DNA of 64,000 nt from Methanobacteriota archaeon. Its GTDB lineage: Archaea; Halobacteriota; Methanomicrobia; Methanomicrobiales; Methanoculleaceae. Where the stretch lies: NCBI GenBank assembly GCA_023393455.1, contig JAEWLJ010000016.1, positions 44,226 through 108,225 on the forward strand, in the 5' to 3' direction. The notes beneath the pieces are model-generated. The model did no database searches. It was not told where the DNA came from and saw nothing but the letters and a program-made list of their open reading frames with translations. Position 1 is the first letter of the stretch; every line of letters begins with the position of its first letter. Positions 1-8,135 of the stretch are shown here, one piece after another. Made by a program: the position numbers and the translations under genes.

Positions 1-78
1 GCCCAGGCGTTCGCCGTCGTTCGTCCGTTGCGTCACGCGGATCGAGATCCATAGGATGCCGTCAGAGCGGCGGGGCAT
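1..78 (-). CDS. possible start of a gene running off the window edge
   Basis: An ATG at 78 opens a reading frame without a stop to base 1 (26 codons, beginning MPRRSDGILWISIRV). The composition looks like a beta-strand-rich protein, but the piece is too short to assign. It overlaps the end of the small ORF upstream by 17 bases, as operon genes often do, and lies on the same strand as the DUF373 gene. I do not recognise it. Confidence 0.35.
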   Translation of the reverse strand, partial: MPRRSDGILWISIRVTQRTNDGERLG

Positions 79-268
79 GCTTATGCACCCAGTATCTGCC
101 GTCGTCCCAACGGCCCGATGACGAGATCGTCCTCATCGAGCCTGAGAAATGCTTTCGCACTGCGCTGGCCGGGAATGGCCGGGCTGCGTCGAGCACAATT
201 GCCCCAGCGTCATCGAGAAGCAGAAAACGGGAGTCTCTAGCGAGACGAAGGAGGGCTATGGCTTTCAA
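62..268 (-). CDS. possible small protein, unknown function
   Basis: A 68-codon frame starts at a TTG 25 bases after the DUF373 gene and ends inside the next possible gene. The product has a hydrophobic stretch (RFLLLDDAGAIVLDAA) and an aromatic C-terminus (GRWDDGRYWVHKH). No convincing ribosome site is seen before the TTG. Gene order and plausible composition are the only support; it may be a chance frame. Confidence 0.3.
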   Translation of the reverse strand: MKAIALLRLARDSRFLLLDDAGAIVLDAARPFPASAVRKHFSGSMRTISSSGRWDDGRYWVHKHAPPL

Positions 269-292
269 AGGGTCTCGGGAGCCGCTACGTCC

Positions 293-1417
293 TCAGTGCG
301 ACCGGTTTGCGATCGGTTCGCGTTCGCCGACCCAGCGGCCCAGGAACGACTGAAGGTATACGCCGAAGAAGGCGCAGAGGAGACCTCCAATTATCGCGAA
401 GACGATATACAGCGCACCGCTTGTACTCGTTATGGGGAACCCGGAGATCTCGCTGCTGATCGAGAGGATATAGACGCTTGCCCCGTAGGCGATGGCGCCG
501 ATCGCCAGGATGAAGAACGGCAGGGCAACCACCCGCTGGATGGCCCCGCGTTCGTTCAAGTAGATGTCGATGATCTTCCCTACCGACGCCACGAGGCCGG
601 CCACGGTGAACCAGGCGACGGCGCCGTAGATGAACGCGAGCATCTGGATGACGATGCCGAACGGGGAGTAGTATTCGAGGAGGCTTATGAGCCCGAGAAT
701 GACCCCGACGATACTGAGTAGTATCGCGGCGATGTAGGATACGAACGTGAACCTCCCACCGTGGAACGCTGCTTTCAGCGAGGTGATCAGGTAGCCGAAG
801 ATCTCGTCTATCCCGATACCCTTGAAGAGCAGGTAGGTGCCGATGACACCGACGACGACGATGGTCGCACCCTCGGGGTACCCGAGGAGGTATCCCACGG
901 CATAGAGGAGCATGGCAAGGCCGACCGGCACGAGCACGATCTTCGAGACCTTCGGGTCGTCGAGAAGGCGTCTTAAGATGTAATACGTCCCTTCGAGGTT
1001 CGGCATCTGGTTGACCACGACCCTCCGCACGCTGCTGACCGGCACCCGGGACTGAATGATCGGCAGGACGTACTCGTCCTCGGCTCCGTCCGTCACGATG
1101 ATGCAGGATGTAGAACCCGTTGCGGAGAGGATTGCATCGAGACTGGACGCTACCCGGCGATCGCCCTCGAGCAGGTTCATGTGGTTGCCGCAGATGACGG
1201 CGACGGCGACTTCTTCCCCCCGCCCGGTGAGTTCGTCGTGGAGTTTGATCGTCTCGAAGATCGCGTTGACATCGGAGTCCTCGGGATCGGCCAGGGCGAG
1301 CGAAGTCGCCGCATGGAGGCATGCCTCTCTGCCCACGATAGGGCCGTCAATCCCGGCTTTAAACCCGAGATCGTCATCGCGATCGACACAGAGGACGAGC
1401 GTCCGCTCTTTTGCCAT
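293..1417 (-). CDS. DUF373 family membrane protein
   Basis: The 374-residue product belongs to the archaeal DUF373 family, whose function is unknown. The N-terminal part (about residues 1-150) is soluble, opens with VLCVDRDDDLG and contains the acidic motif DEYVLPIIQSRVPV. The rest holds about six hydrophobic segments (roughly residues 160-360), so the protein sits in the membrane with a cytosolic N-terminal domain. An A/T-rich box at 1441-1450 (TTATTTAATA on the minus strand) lies about 25-30 bases before the ATG, so the message may have almost no leader. The family call is from the distinctive N-terminus and topology; the role is not known. Confidence 0.85.
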   Translation of the reverse strand: MAKERTLVLCVDRDDDLGFKAGIDGPIVGREACLHAATSLALADPEDSDVNAIFETIKLHDELTGRGEEVAVAVICGNHMNLLEGDRRVASSLDAILSATGSTSCIIVTDGAEDEYVLPIIQSRVPVSSVRRVVVNQMPNLEGTYYILRRLLDDPKVSKIVLVPVGLAMLLYAVGYLLGYPEGATIVVVGVIGTYLLFKGIGIDEIFGYLITSLKAAFHGGRFTFVSYIAAILLSIVGVILGLISLLEYYSPFGIVIQMLAFIYGAVAWFTVAGLVASVGKIIDIYLNERGAIQRVVALPFFILAIGAIAYGASVYILSISSEISGFPITSTSGALYIVFAIIGGLLCAFFGVYLQSFLGRWVGEREPIANRSH

Positions 1418-1463
1418 TCAGTAACACATCGGCTCTGATCTATTAAATAATTTGCAGCGCAGT

Positions 1464-1469
1464 AAAAAA
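1464..1469 (-). terminator. oligo-T terminator after the coiled-coil gene
   Basis: A run of six T on the minus strand begins four bases after the stop of the coiled-coil gene, and precedes the promoter of the DUF373 gene. Archaeal RNA polymerase stops at such T runs without needing a hairpin. Confidence 0.5.
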
Positions 1470-1472
1470 GTA

Positions 1473-2333
1473 TTAGATGAGTTTTGCACGCTGAAGCAGG
1501 AGCAGATCGTCGGTCGTGATCTTCTCACCGTCACGGAACTGCTGGAAGACGCGTTCTGCCTCTTTCCTGACGGCCTTCTGCTCTTTGGTGACTTTGGTTT
1601 TCCTGGTCTTCTTCCGGAGACCCGAGATGACCTTGTCGTAGTCGCGGAGTTCCTTCTGGCAGGCGATGAACTGCTTGTGTTCCTCGTCCGCAGCCTCCTG
1701 CGCCTCGACGAACTGCTGGTGGGCCTGGTCGGCCTCTTCGCGGGACTTGTCGGCCTTCCGGTAGGACTCAACCATCAGGTCGTGGTGCTGCTGTGCGGCC
1801 TCGGCCTTCTCGGTGACATCTTTGTGGATCTCGGAAGCCAGCCTTCGAAACTCACGGGCATCGGCGAGTTTCGTCCGCATCTCCTTGTTCTGTTCGAACT
1901 CGGCCTCCTGATCCTTTGCCGCCGCCTTGAGCTGCTTGATCTTCTCGATCAGTTCGCGCTCTTTATCGGTGCTGTAGACCTCGGTCTGCTGCTTGAACTC
2001 CAGGTGCTCGATCTGCTTCTGCAGTTCTTTGGTGCCCCGGTTCTGGAGGTTGCCGTGCTCTCGCTTGAAGGACTCGATATCCTCAAAGAGCGCGTTTGCC
2101 TTGTCGTTGTACTCGTTTCTCTGGTCTTTCAGCGCCTGGACTTCTTCGTTGATCTTATCCCGCTGTTCCTTGTGCTGCTGCGCCTCCTCGACGAATTCGC
2201 GGGTCTGGCCATTCAATGAGTTGCGTTCCCGGGCATTTTTGCTGGCAAGCGCGTTCAACTCGTTCCGCCGGTCTTTGTGCTGTTCAGACTCCGCAAGGAC
2301 TTTTTTTCTCTTTTCAATCAGATCGTTCAGCAT
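1473..2333 (-). CDS. archaeal coiled-coil protein (COG1340 type)
   Basis: The 286-residue product is almost entirely charged heptad-like sequence rich in E, K, Q and R from residue 1 to about 260, with no globular domain. It resembles the uncharacterised archaeal coiled-coil family COG1340, related in look to SMC-type coiled coils but without an ATPase head. It probably forms long rods or dimers; a structural role is an inference. The ATG at 2333 follows the stop of a possible 52-codon ORF by three bases. A T run follows the gene. Confidence 0.8.
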   Translation of the reverse strand: MLNDLIEKRKKVLAESEQHKDRRNELNALASKNARERNSLNGQTREFVEEAQQHKEQRDKINEEVQALKDQRNEYNDKANALFEDIESFKREHGNLQNRGTKELQKQIEHLEFKQQTEVYSTDKERELIEKIKQLKAAAKDQEAEFEQNKEMRTKLADAREFRRLASEIHKDVTEKAEAAQQHHDLMVESYRKADKSREEADQAHQQFVEAQEAADEEHKQFIACQKELRDYDKVISGLRKKTRKTKVTKEQKAVRKEAERVFQQFRDGEKITTDDLLLLQRAKLI

Positions 2334-2336
2334 TCT

Positions 2337-2495
2337 TTACCAATCCTCGACATTCGGTACCTGTCTCATATCCCCGCCAGCAAAAGGCCGCTCCCGTGTG
2401 CTGTAAGATGCCGGAGGCTCGTGTAGCGGCCACACCACAAGAAAAGACGCTTCCCGGACTCGATGATCGAGACCGTCGTTCATCTGTCTGCTCAT
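2337..2495 (-). CDS. possible 52-residue protein upstream of the coiled-coil gene
   Basis: A frame starting MSRQMNDGLDHRV at 2495 ends with a TAA three bases before the ATG of the coiled-coil gene. The product is hydrophilic with a tryptophan near the end (NVEDW) and matches no family I know. The tight spacing suggests translational coupling if it is real. The frame also stays open further upstream to 2582, but the earlier part looks non-coding. Confidence 0.4.
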   Translation of the reverse strand: MSRQMNDGLDHRVREASFLVVWPLHEPPASYSTRERPFAGGDMRQVPNVEDW

Positions 2496-2695
2496 GTGTT
2501 CAACCCCGGTACTTTGGCAAACGCAGACCCCGTGTGGATCTGTGCCCTGCACAATACACCCCGTGCTGGAGGGATTATACAAGAACGTCTATAGTTCAAA
2601 CGTCATCTGTACTCTTAAGTATTTCGTAGGGGCACGGAGGACGCCTCCGTGGGAGGATTCCAATTTAAGAAAGGTATGGTTGAGGGTGGGGAATT

Positions 2696-3823
2696 TTAGA
2701 GGAAGTCTATGACGCCGCCCCCGCTCGGGGCGTCCCTTGCCATGCGCCTGTTCGCAGGTGCGCTGGACTGGTGGGTCGCAGGTTCGTAGGCGCGGTGGCT
2801 TCCGAGGATCTGTGCACTTTTTACGCCGGTCATGACTGCCATGACGCGAACTCTTCCTTCATACTCGCTGTTCACCCGCGCCCCCCAGATGACGTCCGCA
2901 TGGGGGTCGAGTTCGTAGGTCAGGGAACTTGCGATCTCTTCGGCGTCCTGGAGGGTCAGGTCGTTCCCGCCCGTGATGTGGATGAGGCTCCCCGTGGCTC
3001 CGCGGTAGTCGATGTCCAGCAGGGGGTGGTTGAGGCACTCGTGGACGACGCTCTCGGCCTTGTTCTGCTGCTTGCTCTCGCCGACGAGCATCACGGCGAC
3101 GCCTCCCTTGCTCATGATGGCACGGACGTCCGCGTAGTCGATGTTGATGAGGGAAGGCTCCGTGATCGTCTCGCTGATACCCTTGACGGTCTCTGCGATG
3201 AGCTGGTCCATGACCGAGAACGCCTGGCCGAGCGGGAGGTTCGGTACAAATTTGATGAGGCGGTTGTTGTCGAGCACGATCACCGAGTCGGCAGCGGACG
3301 AGAGTTGTTCAAGCCCTTCTTCCGCACGGAGAAGCCGGGCTTTCTCGACCTGGAAGGGATAACTGACCATGCCGACGACGATGGCGCCCTGCTCCTTTGC
3401 GATCTGCGCGACGACCGGGGCTGTTCCTGTGCCGGTACCTCCACCCATACCGGCGGTGATGAAGACCAGGTCCGCGTCCGCGAGCAGGCCTTCAAGGGTC
3501 GGTCGGGCCATCTCGGCTGCACGCCTGCCGACGTCGGGGAATCCGCCGGCTCCAAGGCCTTTGGTGAGCGACTTGCCGACAAGGACCCTCTTGTCGGCCT
3601 GGATCATGTCCAGGTGCTGCTTATCCGTGTTGATCGCGATCGTCTCCGCACCGCTGACCTGCATGTGGTACAGCCGGTTGACGGTGTTGTTGCCCGCACC
3701 GCCGCATCCTACGATGACAATACGTGGCTGGCCAATGATGTCGTCTTCAGCATCTGCCATGTCTGTTTTCAGGTACTTCTCACGTTCCGCGTGTCTTAAC
3801 GCTTCGTTGATGATCGTCTGCAT
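2696..3823 (-). CDS. ftsZ: cell division protein FtsZ
   Basis: This tubulin-like GTPase polymerises into the division ring on the inner face of the membrane. The 375-residue product has the nucleotide-binding start [10 protein letters not shown] (about residues 39-48), the tubulin signature GMGGGTGTG (about 125-133) and the synergy-loop region [11 protein letters not shown] (about 227-237). After a C-terminal domain it ends in a short linker and hydrophobic tail (GGGVIDFL), which in FtsZ families binds membrane anchors. A strong AGGAGGT ribosome site six bases before the ATG fixes the start. The gene lies 11 bases after a ribbon-helix-helix gene, so the two form an operon. Confidence 0.97.
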   Translation of the reverse strand: MQTIINEALRHAEREKYLKTDMADAEDDIIGQPRIVIVGCGGAGNNTVNRLYHMQVSGAETIAINTDKQHLDMIQADKRVLVGKSLTKGLGAGGFPDVGRRAAEMARPTLEGLLADADLVFITAGMGGGTGTGTAPVVAQIAKEQGAIVVGMVSYPFQVEKARLLRAEEGLEQLSSAADSVIVLDNNRLIKFVPNLPLGQAFSVMDQLIAETVKGISETITEPSLINIDYADVRAIMSKGGVAVMLVGESKQQNKAESVVHECLNHPLLDIDYRGATGSLIHITGGNDLTLQDAEEIASSLTYELDPHADVIWGARVNSEYEGRVRVMAVMTGVKSAQILGSHRAYEPATHQSSAPANRRMARDAPSGGGVIDFL

Positions 3824-3834
3824 CGGTATACCTC

Positions 3835-4014
3835 CTAAACTTTGAATGAAATCTGGTCGGCCTCACGGAGAACACGGTTTCCATGCTGTTCAAGAAGCGC
3901 TCTGACCGAATATCTCACGGCCTCCGATACCGTGGGGTATTCGCCAGCTTCCACCAGCCTCTCGAGCATTTCGACCTGTTGCCGTGGCAATCTGATTGTT
4001 ATCCGATCCATCAT
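3835..4014 (-). CDS. cdrS: ribbon-helix-helix regulator, CdrS-like
   Basis: A 59-residue CopG/MetJ-type DNA-binding protein. The N-terminal strand DRITIRLP is followed by two helices ([13 protein letters not shown] and [18 protein letters not shown]), the complete ribbon-helix-helix fold that acts as a dimer. In Haloferax and Halobacterium the protein CdrS, encoded just before ftsZ2, controls division genes; the same order here supports a CdrS-like role in regulating ftsZ. The start could be ATG 4014 or 4011; GAGTGATT just upstream is the likely ribosome site. An inverted repeat 50-75 bases upstream may be its own operator. Confidence 0.85.
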   Translation of the reverse strand: MMDRITIRLPRQQVEMLERLVEAGEYPTVSEAVRYSVRALLEQHGNRVLREADQISFKV

Positions 4015-4060
4015 TTCAATCACTCATATCTGACATTCGGCTGCCCCTTGTCGGCCAATT

Positions 4061-4089
4061 GTCAGACGGTCGTTGCCCTTTCGTCTGAC
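4061..4089. promoter_or_regulatory. inverted repeat upstream of cdrS-ftsZ, candidate operator
   Basis: GTCAGACG (4061-4068) and CGTCTGAC (4082-4089) form a perfect dyad whose arms start 21 bases apart, two turns of DNA. Related half-sites (TCTGAC at 4029-4034, TCAGA at 4094-4098) lie on either side. It sits between cdrS and the divergent cobD gene. A small RHH protein could bind it; this is inference. Confidence 0.45.
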
Positions 4090-4211
4090 TGCATCAGATA
4101 AACCATAATGATATCAGGATGGTATATATTTCTATCGATATGAGATCCTGCCCAGCATAATGGTTTTATGGATAGCAGCCGACAACGTATCCTCAAAGAG
4201 TTGCCACGAAT

Positions 4212-5210
4212 ATGAGAGATAATCTTCCCAAAAAGGTGGAACATGGCGGTCGGGTTCGCTGGCACCGCACCCGGGAGAGGGGCGAGTTGCTTGATTTCAG
4301 TGCTAACGTGAATCCATATCCTCTAGAGATCCCCTGGACCCCGGACACCTCGGCGCTGAAAGATTACCCGGACGACCGGTATGTGACGCTCAAAGAGGTA
4401 ATAGGGAGGAGATTCGGTCGCGCTGCTGCAGAGGTCGCCGTCGGCAACGGTTCCGTCGAGTTGATTCGCGCGTTCTGTTCTGCGGTGCTCGGGACTGGCG
4501 ACACCGCCTATGTTGAGTCACCGACGTTTGCCGAGTATGGGATGGCGGTGAGGCTTGCAGGTGCCCGGTGCACGGCGGATGAGAACGGGGCTGCCGTCCG
4601 GTTCCTCTGCAACCCGAACAACCCCACAGGAAAACTTCTGGGTCGGGCGGAAGTCCTCCGGCTGCTCGATGGGGTCGCCAGGCGGGGAGCGTACCTCTTC
4701 CTCGACGAAGCCTTCATCGAACTCTCCGACCCGACCCAGAGCGTTGTCGACGTCTCGCACGAGAACCTCTTTCTGCTGCGTTCCCTCACGAAGAGTTTCG
4801 CCGTGCCGGGCATCCGGTTCGGCTATGCCTTCGGCGCGCCCGAACTCATCGAGAAGGTGGAGACGGTGCGCCTCCCCTGGACGGTGAATGCGTTCGCCGA
4901 GTCGTTCGCCATCGAGGCTTTCCGGCACTACGACCTCCTCGAGGAGTCGCGGGAGCGGATTGCCCGGGAGCGGGCATGGCTCTGCAGCCGTCTAGACGCT
5001 CTCGATCTCGGGTATGCGCCCCCCTCTGCGAACTATATCCTTATTGAAGTCCCGATCGAGGCGGAGGCCCTCGCTGACCGGCTCCTCTCCCGCGGCATCC
5101 TTGTCCGGGACTGCCGGTCGTTCGGGCTTCCCCGTCACATCCGCGTGGCCGTCCGGACCCACGAGGAGAACAGGCAACTCATCGAGGCGCTCGAAGCATG
5201 CTTGCCCTGA
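4212..5210 (+). CDS. cobD: L-threonine-O-3-phosphate decarboxylase-like aminotransferase (CobD)
   Basis: A 332-residue fold-type I PLP enzyme. Visible motifs are CNPNNPTG (about 133-140), the PLP-nitrogen aspartate in FLDEAF (about 163-168) and the Schiff-base lysine in SLTKSFAVPGIRFGY (K194). HisC and CobD share this fold; the N-terminal DFSANVNPYP is the CobD-type signature. The next gene, overlapping by 13 bases, is cobY, so CobD making aminopropanol phosphate for the cobamide nucleotide loop is the best call. A box TTTTATGG near 4161 could be the promoter. Histidinol-phosphate aminotransferase is the less likely alternative. Confidence 0.88.
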   Translation: MRDNLPKKVEHGGRVRWHRTRERGELLDFSANVNPYPLEIPWTPDTSALKDYPDDRYVTLKEVIGRRFGRAAAEVAVGNGSVELIRAFCSAVLGTGDTAYVESPTFAEYGMAVRLAGARCTADENGAAVRFLCNPNNPTGKLLGRAEVLRLLDGVARRGAYLFLDEAFIELSDPTQSVVDVSHENLFLLRSLTKSFAVPGIRFGYAFGAPELIEKVETVRLPWTVNAFAESFAIEAFRHYDLLEESRERIARERAWLCSRLDALDLGYAPPSANYILIEVPIEAEALADRLLSRGILVRDCRSFGLPRHIRVAVRTHEENRQLIEALEACLP

Positions 5211-5803
5211 TCATGGCCGGGGGGCGGGGCACCCGTCTCGGGATGGGCGAGAAACCCCTGGTCACCATCTGCGGGCGGCCGATGCTCTCCTACGTCATCG
5301 ACGCCTTCGTGGCTGCGGACCACGAGGTGGTCGTGGTTGCCTCGTACCGGACGCCGTTCACCAAGAACTGGTGCCGGGCGCAGGGGGTCGCCCTGTACGA
5401 AGCGGAGGGGCTCGGCTACATCGAAGACATCAACGCCGCTGCGGCGGACCTGGAGGAAGAAGGAACCCCCTTCTTCACCTGCGTCTCCGACCTCCCCTGC
5501 CTTGCGCCCGATATCGTCATCGCCGTCGAAGGCGCCTGGCGCCAGGCGGGAACGCCGGCATGCTCGACGTGGGTGCCCCGCGACCTCTGCGAAGAGCGCG
5601 GCTGCCGCACCCGGTACACGGAAGCGGTCGACGGTATCCCGGCCTGCCCTGCCGGGATCAACATCCTGACGGCGGGCGGTTCCGGTGCGGCACAGGACGA
5701 GTCGCAACTTCTCCTGCGCGAGAGACGGCTTGCCTTCAACGTCAACACCCGCGAGGAACTGGCGCTGGTGCAGGAGTATCTCTGCCGGGAGCGGAGCGCG
5801 TAG
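5198..5803 (+). CDS. cobY: adenosylcobinamide-phosphate guanylyltransferase CobY
   Basis: A 201-residue nucleotidyltransferase that attaches GMP to adenosylcobinamide phosphate, the archaeal replacement for bacterial CobU. The N-terminus has the sugar-nucleotidyltransferase loop MAGGRGTRLG (about 6-15) followed by EKPLVTICGRPML, and the metal-binding region is VSDLPCL. The length matches characterised CobY. The start lies inside the end of cobD, so translation of the two is coupled and both serve lower-ligand assembly. Confidence 0.92.
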   Translation: MLALIMAGGRGTRLGMGEKPLVTICGRPMLSYVIDAFVAADHEVVVVASYRTPFTKNWCRAQGVALYEAEGLGYIEDINAAAADLEEEGTPFFTCVSDLPCLAPDIVIAVEGAWRQAGTPACSTWVPRDLCEERGCRTRYTEAVDGIPACPAGINILTAGGSGAAQDESQLLLRERRLAFNVNTREELALVQEYLCRERSA

Positions 5804-5894
5804 GGCTCCCTGTGGACGAAGTGGCACATACGGTTTTGAAGTTCCGCTGTAGCCGGGGAAACTGTATTATCGGACTATCACCCACCCTTATAAC

Positions 5895-7124
5895 ATGGAA
5901 CCCTGCCGGGAAATCGAACTAGAAGGCCATATCATCGATTCGGGCGTCATGACCCTAGTGTTTGACAGGATCATGGATATGGGGGGAGAATTCGAGATCC
6001 TCACGTTCAATGTCGGGAAACAGAAGACGGACACAAGTTACGCACGCCTGCGCGTGACGGCGCCCGAGGATCACCTGCTCGACGCCATCCTCTCCGAACT
6101 GCACCGGCTCGGCGCACGCGCCCCCGAGATCGGCGACGTCACCCTCGTACCGGCAGAGGGCGACCGGATCCTGCCGAAGGGGTTCTACTCGACGACCAAC
6201 CACCCGACCTTCATAAAATACCGGGACGAATGGCTGCCCGTCGAGCGCATCGAGATGGACTGCCACATCGTGGTCGATGAGAAGGAGATGCGGGCGATCT
6301 GCACCCCGATAGCGAAGATCAAGGCAGGGGATGCGGTCGTCGTCAGCGAGACCGGGGTTCGCGTGGTCTACCCTGAGCGGCCGAGGAAGGTCAGCACGTT
6401 TGAGTTCATGCACGGAACCGTCTCATCCGAGCGACCGAGCGAGGCGATCATCGCCAAGATCGCCCGCGAGATCCTGAAGTCAAAGAGGAAAGGCGAGAAG
6501 ATCGCGCTCGTCGGCGGCCCCGCCATCGTTCATACCGGAGCGGCCGACGCCCTCGCAACGATGATCCGTGAAGGCTACATCGATGTCCTCTTTGCAGGGA
6601 ACGCGCTCGCCACTCACGATATCGAGGCCAACCTCTTCGGCACGTCACTCGGGATGAACGTCAAGACCGGCACGCTCGTCACCGGCGGGCACAAGCACCA
6701 TATCCGCGCCATCAGCGAGATCATGCGGGCGGGCTCCATCAAGAACGCGGTCGACCAGGGGCTCGTCACCGGCGGGATCATGTATGAGTGCGTGAAGAAG
6801 AGCATCCCGTTCGTGCTCGCCGGCTCCATCCGGGACGACGGGCCGCTCCCCGATACGATCACGGACGTCCTCGAGGCCCAGGACACCATGCGCCGCCACA
6901 TCCACGACCTTGGGATGGTGGTGATGGTGGGAACGCTCCTCCACTCGATCGCCGTCGGGAACTGCCTCCCCTCGTATGTCAAGACCGTCTGCGTCGACAT
7001 CAACCCCGCATCGGTGACGAAACTGATGGATAGGGGCACGACGCAGGCGATCGGCGTCGTGAGCGATGCGGGGACGTTCCTCCCGCTGCTCTGCGAGCAG
7101 CTGGAGAAACAGGAGAAGTGCTAG
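5895..7124 (+). CDS. archaeal ornithine cyclodeaminase-type protein (LOR/SDH domain, TIGR00300)
   Basis: The 409-residue product matches the archaeal TIGR00300 family. The N-terminal LOR/SDH-like domain (about 1-180) starts with the typical REIELEGHIIDSG. The C-terminal Rossmann-like part (about 190-400) contains ALVGGPAIVHTGA, NALATHDIEANLFGTSLG and VVMVGTLLHSIAVGN. Members of this family have been linked to ornithine cyclodeaminase activity, giving proline from ornithine in methanogens that lack the usual route; that role is from family knowledge and not visible here. The gene converges on the next one and shares four bases with it. Confidence 0.82.
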   Translation: MEPCREIELEGHIIDSGVMTLVFDRIMDMGGEFEILTFNVGKQKTDTSYARLRVTAPEDHLLDAILSELHRLGARAPEIGDVTLVPAEGDRILPKGFYSTTNHPTFIKYRDEWLPVERIEMDCHIVVDEKEMRAICTPIAKIKAGDAVVVSETGVRVVYPERPRKVSTFEFMHGTVSSERPSEAIIAKIAREILKSKRKGEKIALVGGPAIVHTGAADALATMIREGYIDVLFAGNALATHDIEANLFGTSLGMNVKTGTLVTGGHKHHIRAISEIMRAGSIKNAVDQGLVTGGIMYECVKKSIPFVLAGSIRDDGPLPDTITDVLEAQDTMRRHIHDLGMVVMVGTLLHSIAVGNCLPSYVKTVCVDINPASVTKLMDRGTTQAIGVVSDAGTFLPLLCEQLEKQEKC

Positions 7125-8107
7125 CGGGTGAGCGGCATACAGTACGGCTCTTCCTGGTTCAGCACGAACTCCCACTCTTCTTTGCACCCGCACTCCGTCT
7201 CGGCGAGGGCACGCAGGAGTTCGACGTCGCCGGAGAGCGAGTAGTCGGCGATCCCCTTCACGATCGGGCTGTCGCAGTTGCCGCAGTTGTGCGGCCCCCG
7301 CATCTGCCCGCCGCCTATGGGGTCGCAGAGGATATGCACCGGGGAGGCGATCAGCACATCGAGGACGCTCCAGAGATACGGCGGCCGGTATGCGTGCTGC
7401 TTCCAGAGATGTTCGACCTCGGTCCGGCTCTGGATGGTGCAGAGGTTCATGGAGATGCTGTCCGCAACGGGAGCGACGTCCCTGATCGAGGATATCATGT
7501 CGTCGCGTGCCTCACGTTCGGTCAGGAAAGGCGGTTTCATCATCAGGTAGGCCTTCATGCCCGCACCGGCGGCGTGGGCGACCTCTGCGGCGCGGAGGAA
7601 GTCGGCGTACGAGAACCCCTTGTCGATGCTCCTCTCCCTGATGAGATCGTTCGTGGTCTCGAGGCCCACGGCGACATGGAGCGGTTTGTCCCAGTCGCCG
7701 GTATCGATCCCGTCCCGGAACTCGCGGACTGCGTCGGCCTTGACGTACTCGGGGCGTGTCTCGGCGATCACAACCTTGCCACGGAACGCCTCGGCGACTG
7801 CGCGCCGGACGGCGGGGGGAACCTCGCCGGGGTCAAAGAAACTCCCTGACGTGAAGATCTTGAGCACCTGGTAGTCCTCGTCGCTGAAGTTCTCTTTCAC
7901 CCAGCGGACCTGGCGGATCATCCGTTCGGCGAGTTCGTCCCCGGAGAGGTCGGGATAGCGCTCGTGCCGGTAGCCGCACATCCGGCACCGGTTCCAGGAG
8001 CACCCGCCGCTTCGAAAGATAACCGTCAGCGTATCGAGGACCCGCCCGTCAAAGCGGTCTTTCCCCCTCCAGGACGCCAGCGGTTTCTCGGTTAATTTGG
8101 ATACCAT
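7121..8107 (-). CDS. archaeosine biosynthesis radical SAM protein RaSEA
   Basis: A 328-residue radical SAM enzyme of the RaSEA family, which works with ArcS to convert a lysine adduct at position 15 of archaeal tRNA into archaeosine. The cluster motif GGCSWNRCRMCGY (about 33-45) has the cysteine spacing C-x4-C-x2-C typical of this group. A second set of cysteines near the C-terminus (HNCGNCDSP, TECGCKEEWE) probably binds metal. The ribosome site GAGGT lies five bases before the ATG. The start is only 28 bases from that of the divergent surface-protein gene, so each promoter overlaps the other gene. Confidence 0.87.
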   Translation of the reverse strand: MVSKLTEKPLASWRGKDRFDGRVLDTLTVIFRSGGCSWNRCRMCGYRHERYPDLSGDELAERMIRQVRWVKENFSDEDYQVLKIFTSGSFFDPGEVPPAVRRAVAEAFRGKVVIAETRPEYVKADAVREFRDGIDTGDWDKPLHVAVGLETTNDLIRERSIDKGFSYADFLRAAEVAHAAGAGMKAYLMMKPPFLTEREARDDMISSIRDVAPVADSISMNLCTIQSRTEVEHLWKQHAYRPPYLWSVLDVLIASPVHILCDPIGGGQMRGPHNCGNCDSPIVKGIADYSLSGDVELLRALAETECGCKEEWEFVLNQEEPYCMPLTR

Positions 8108-8135
8108 TATACCTCATATTCGAGGATGTAATGAT

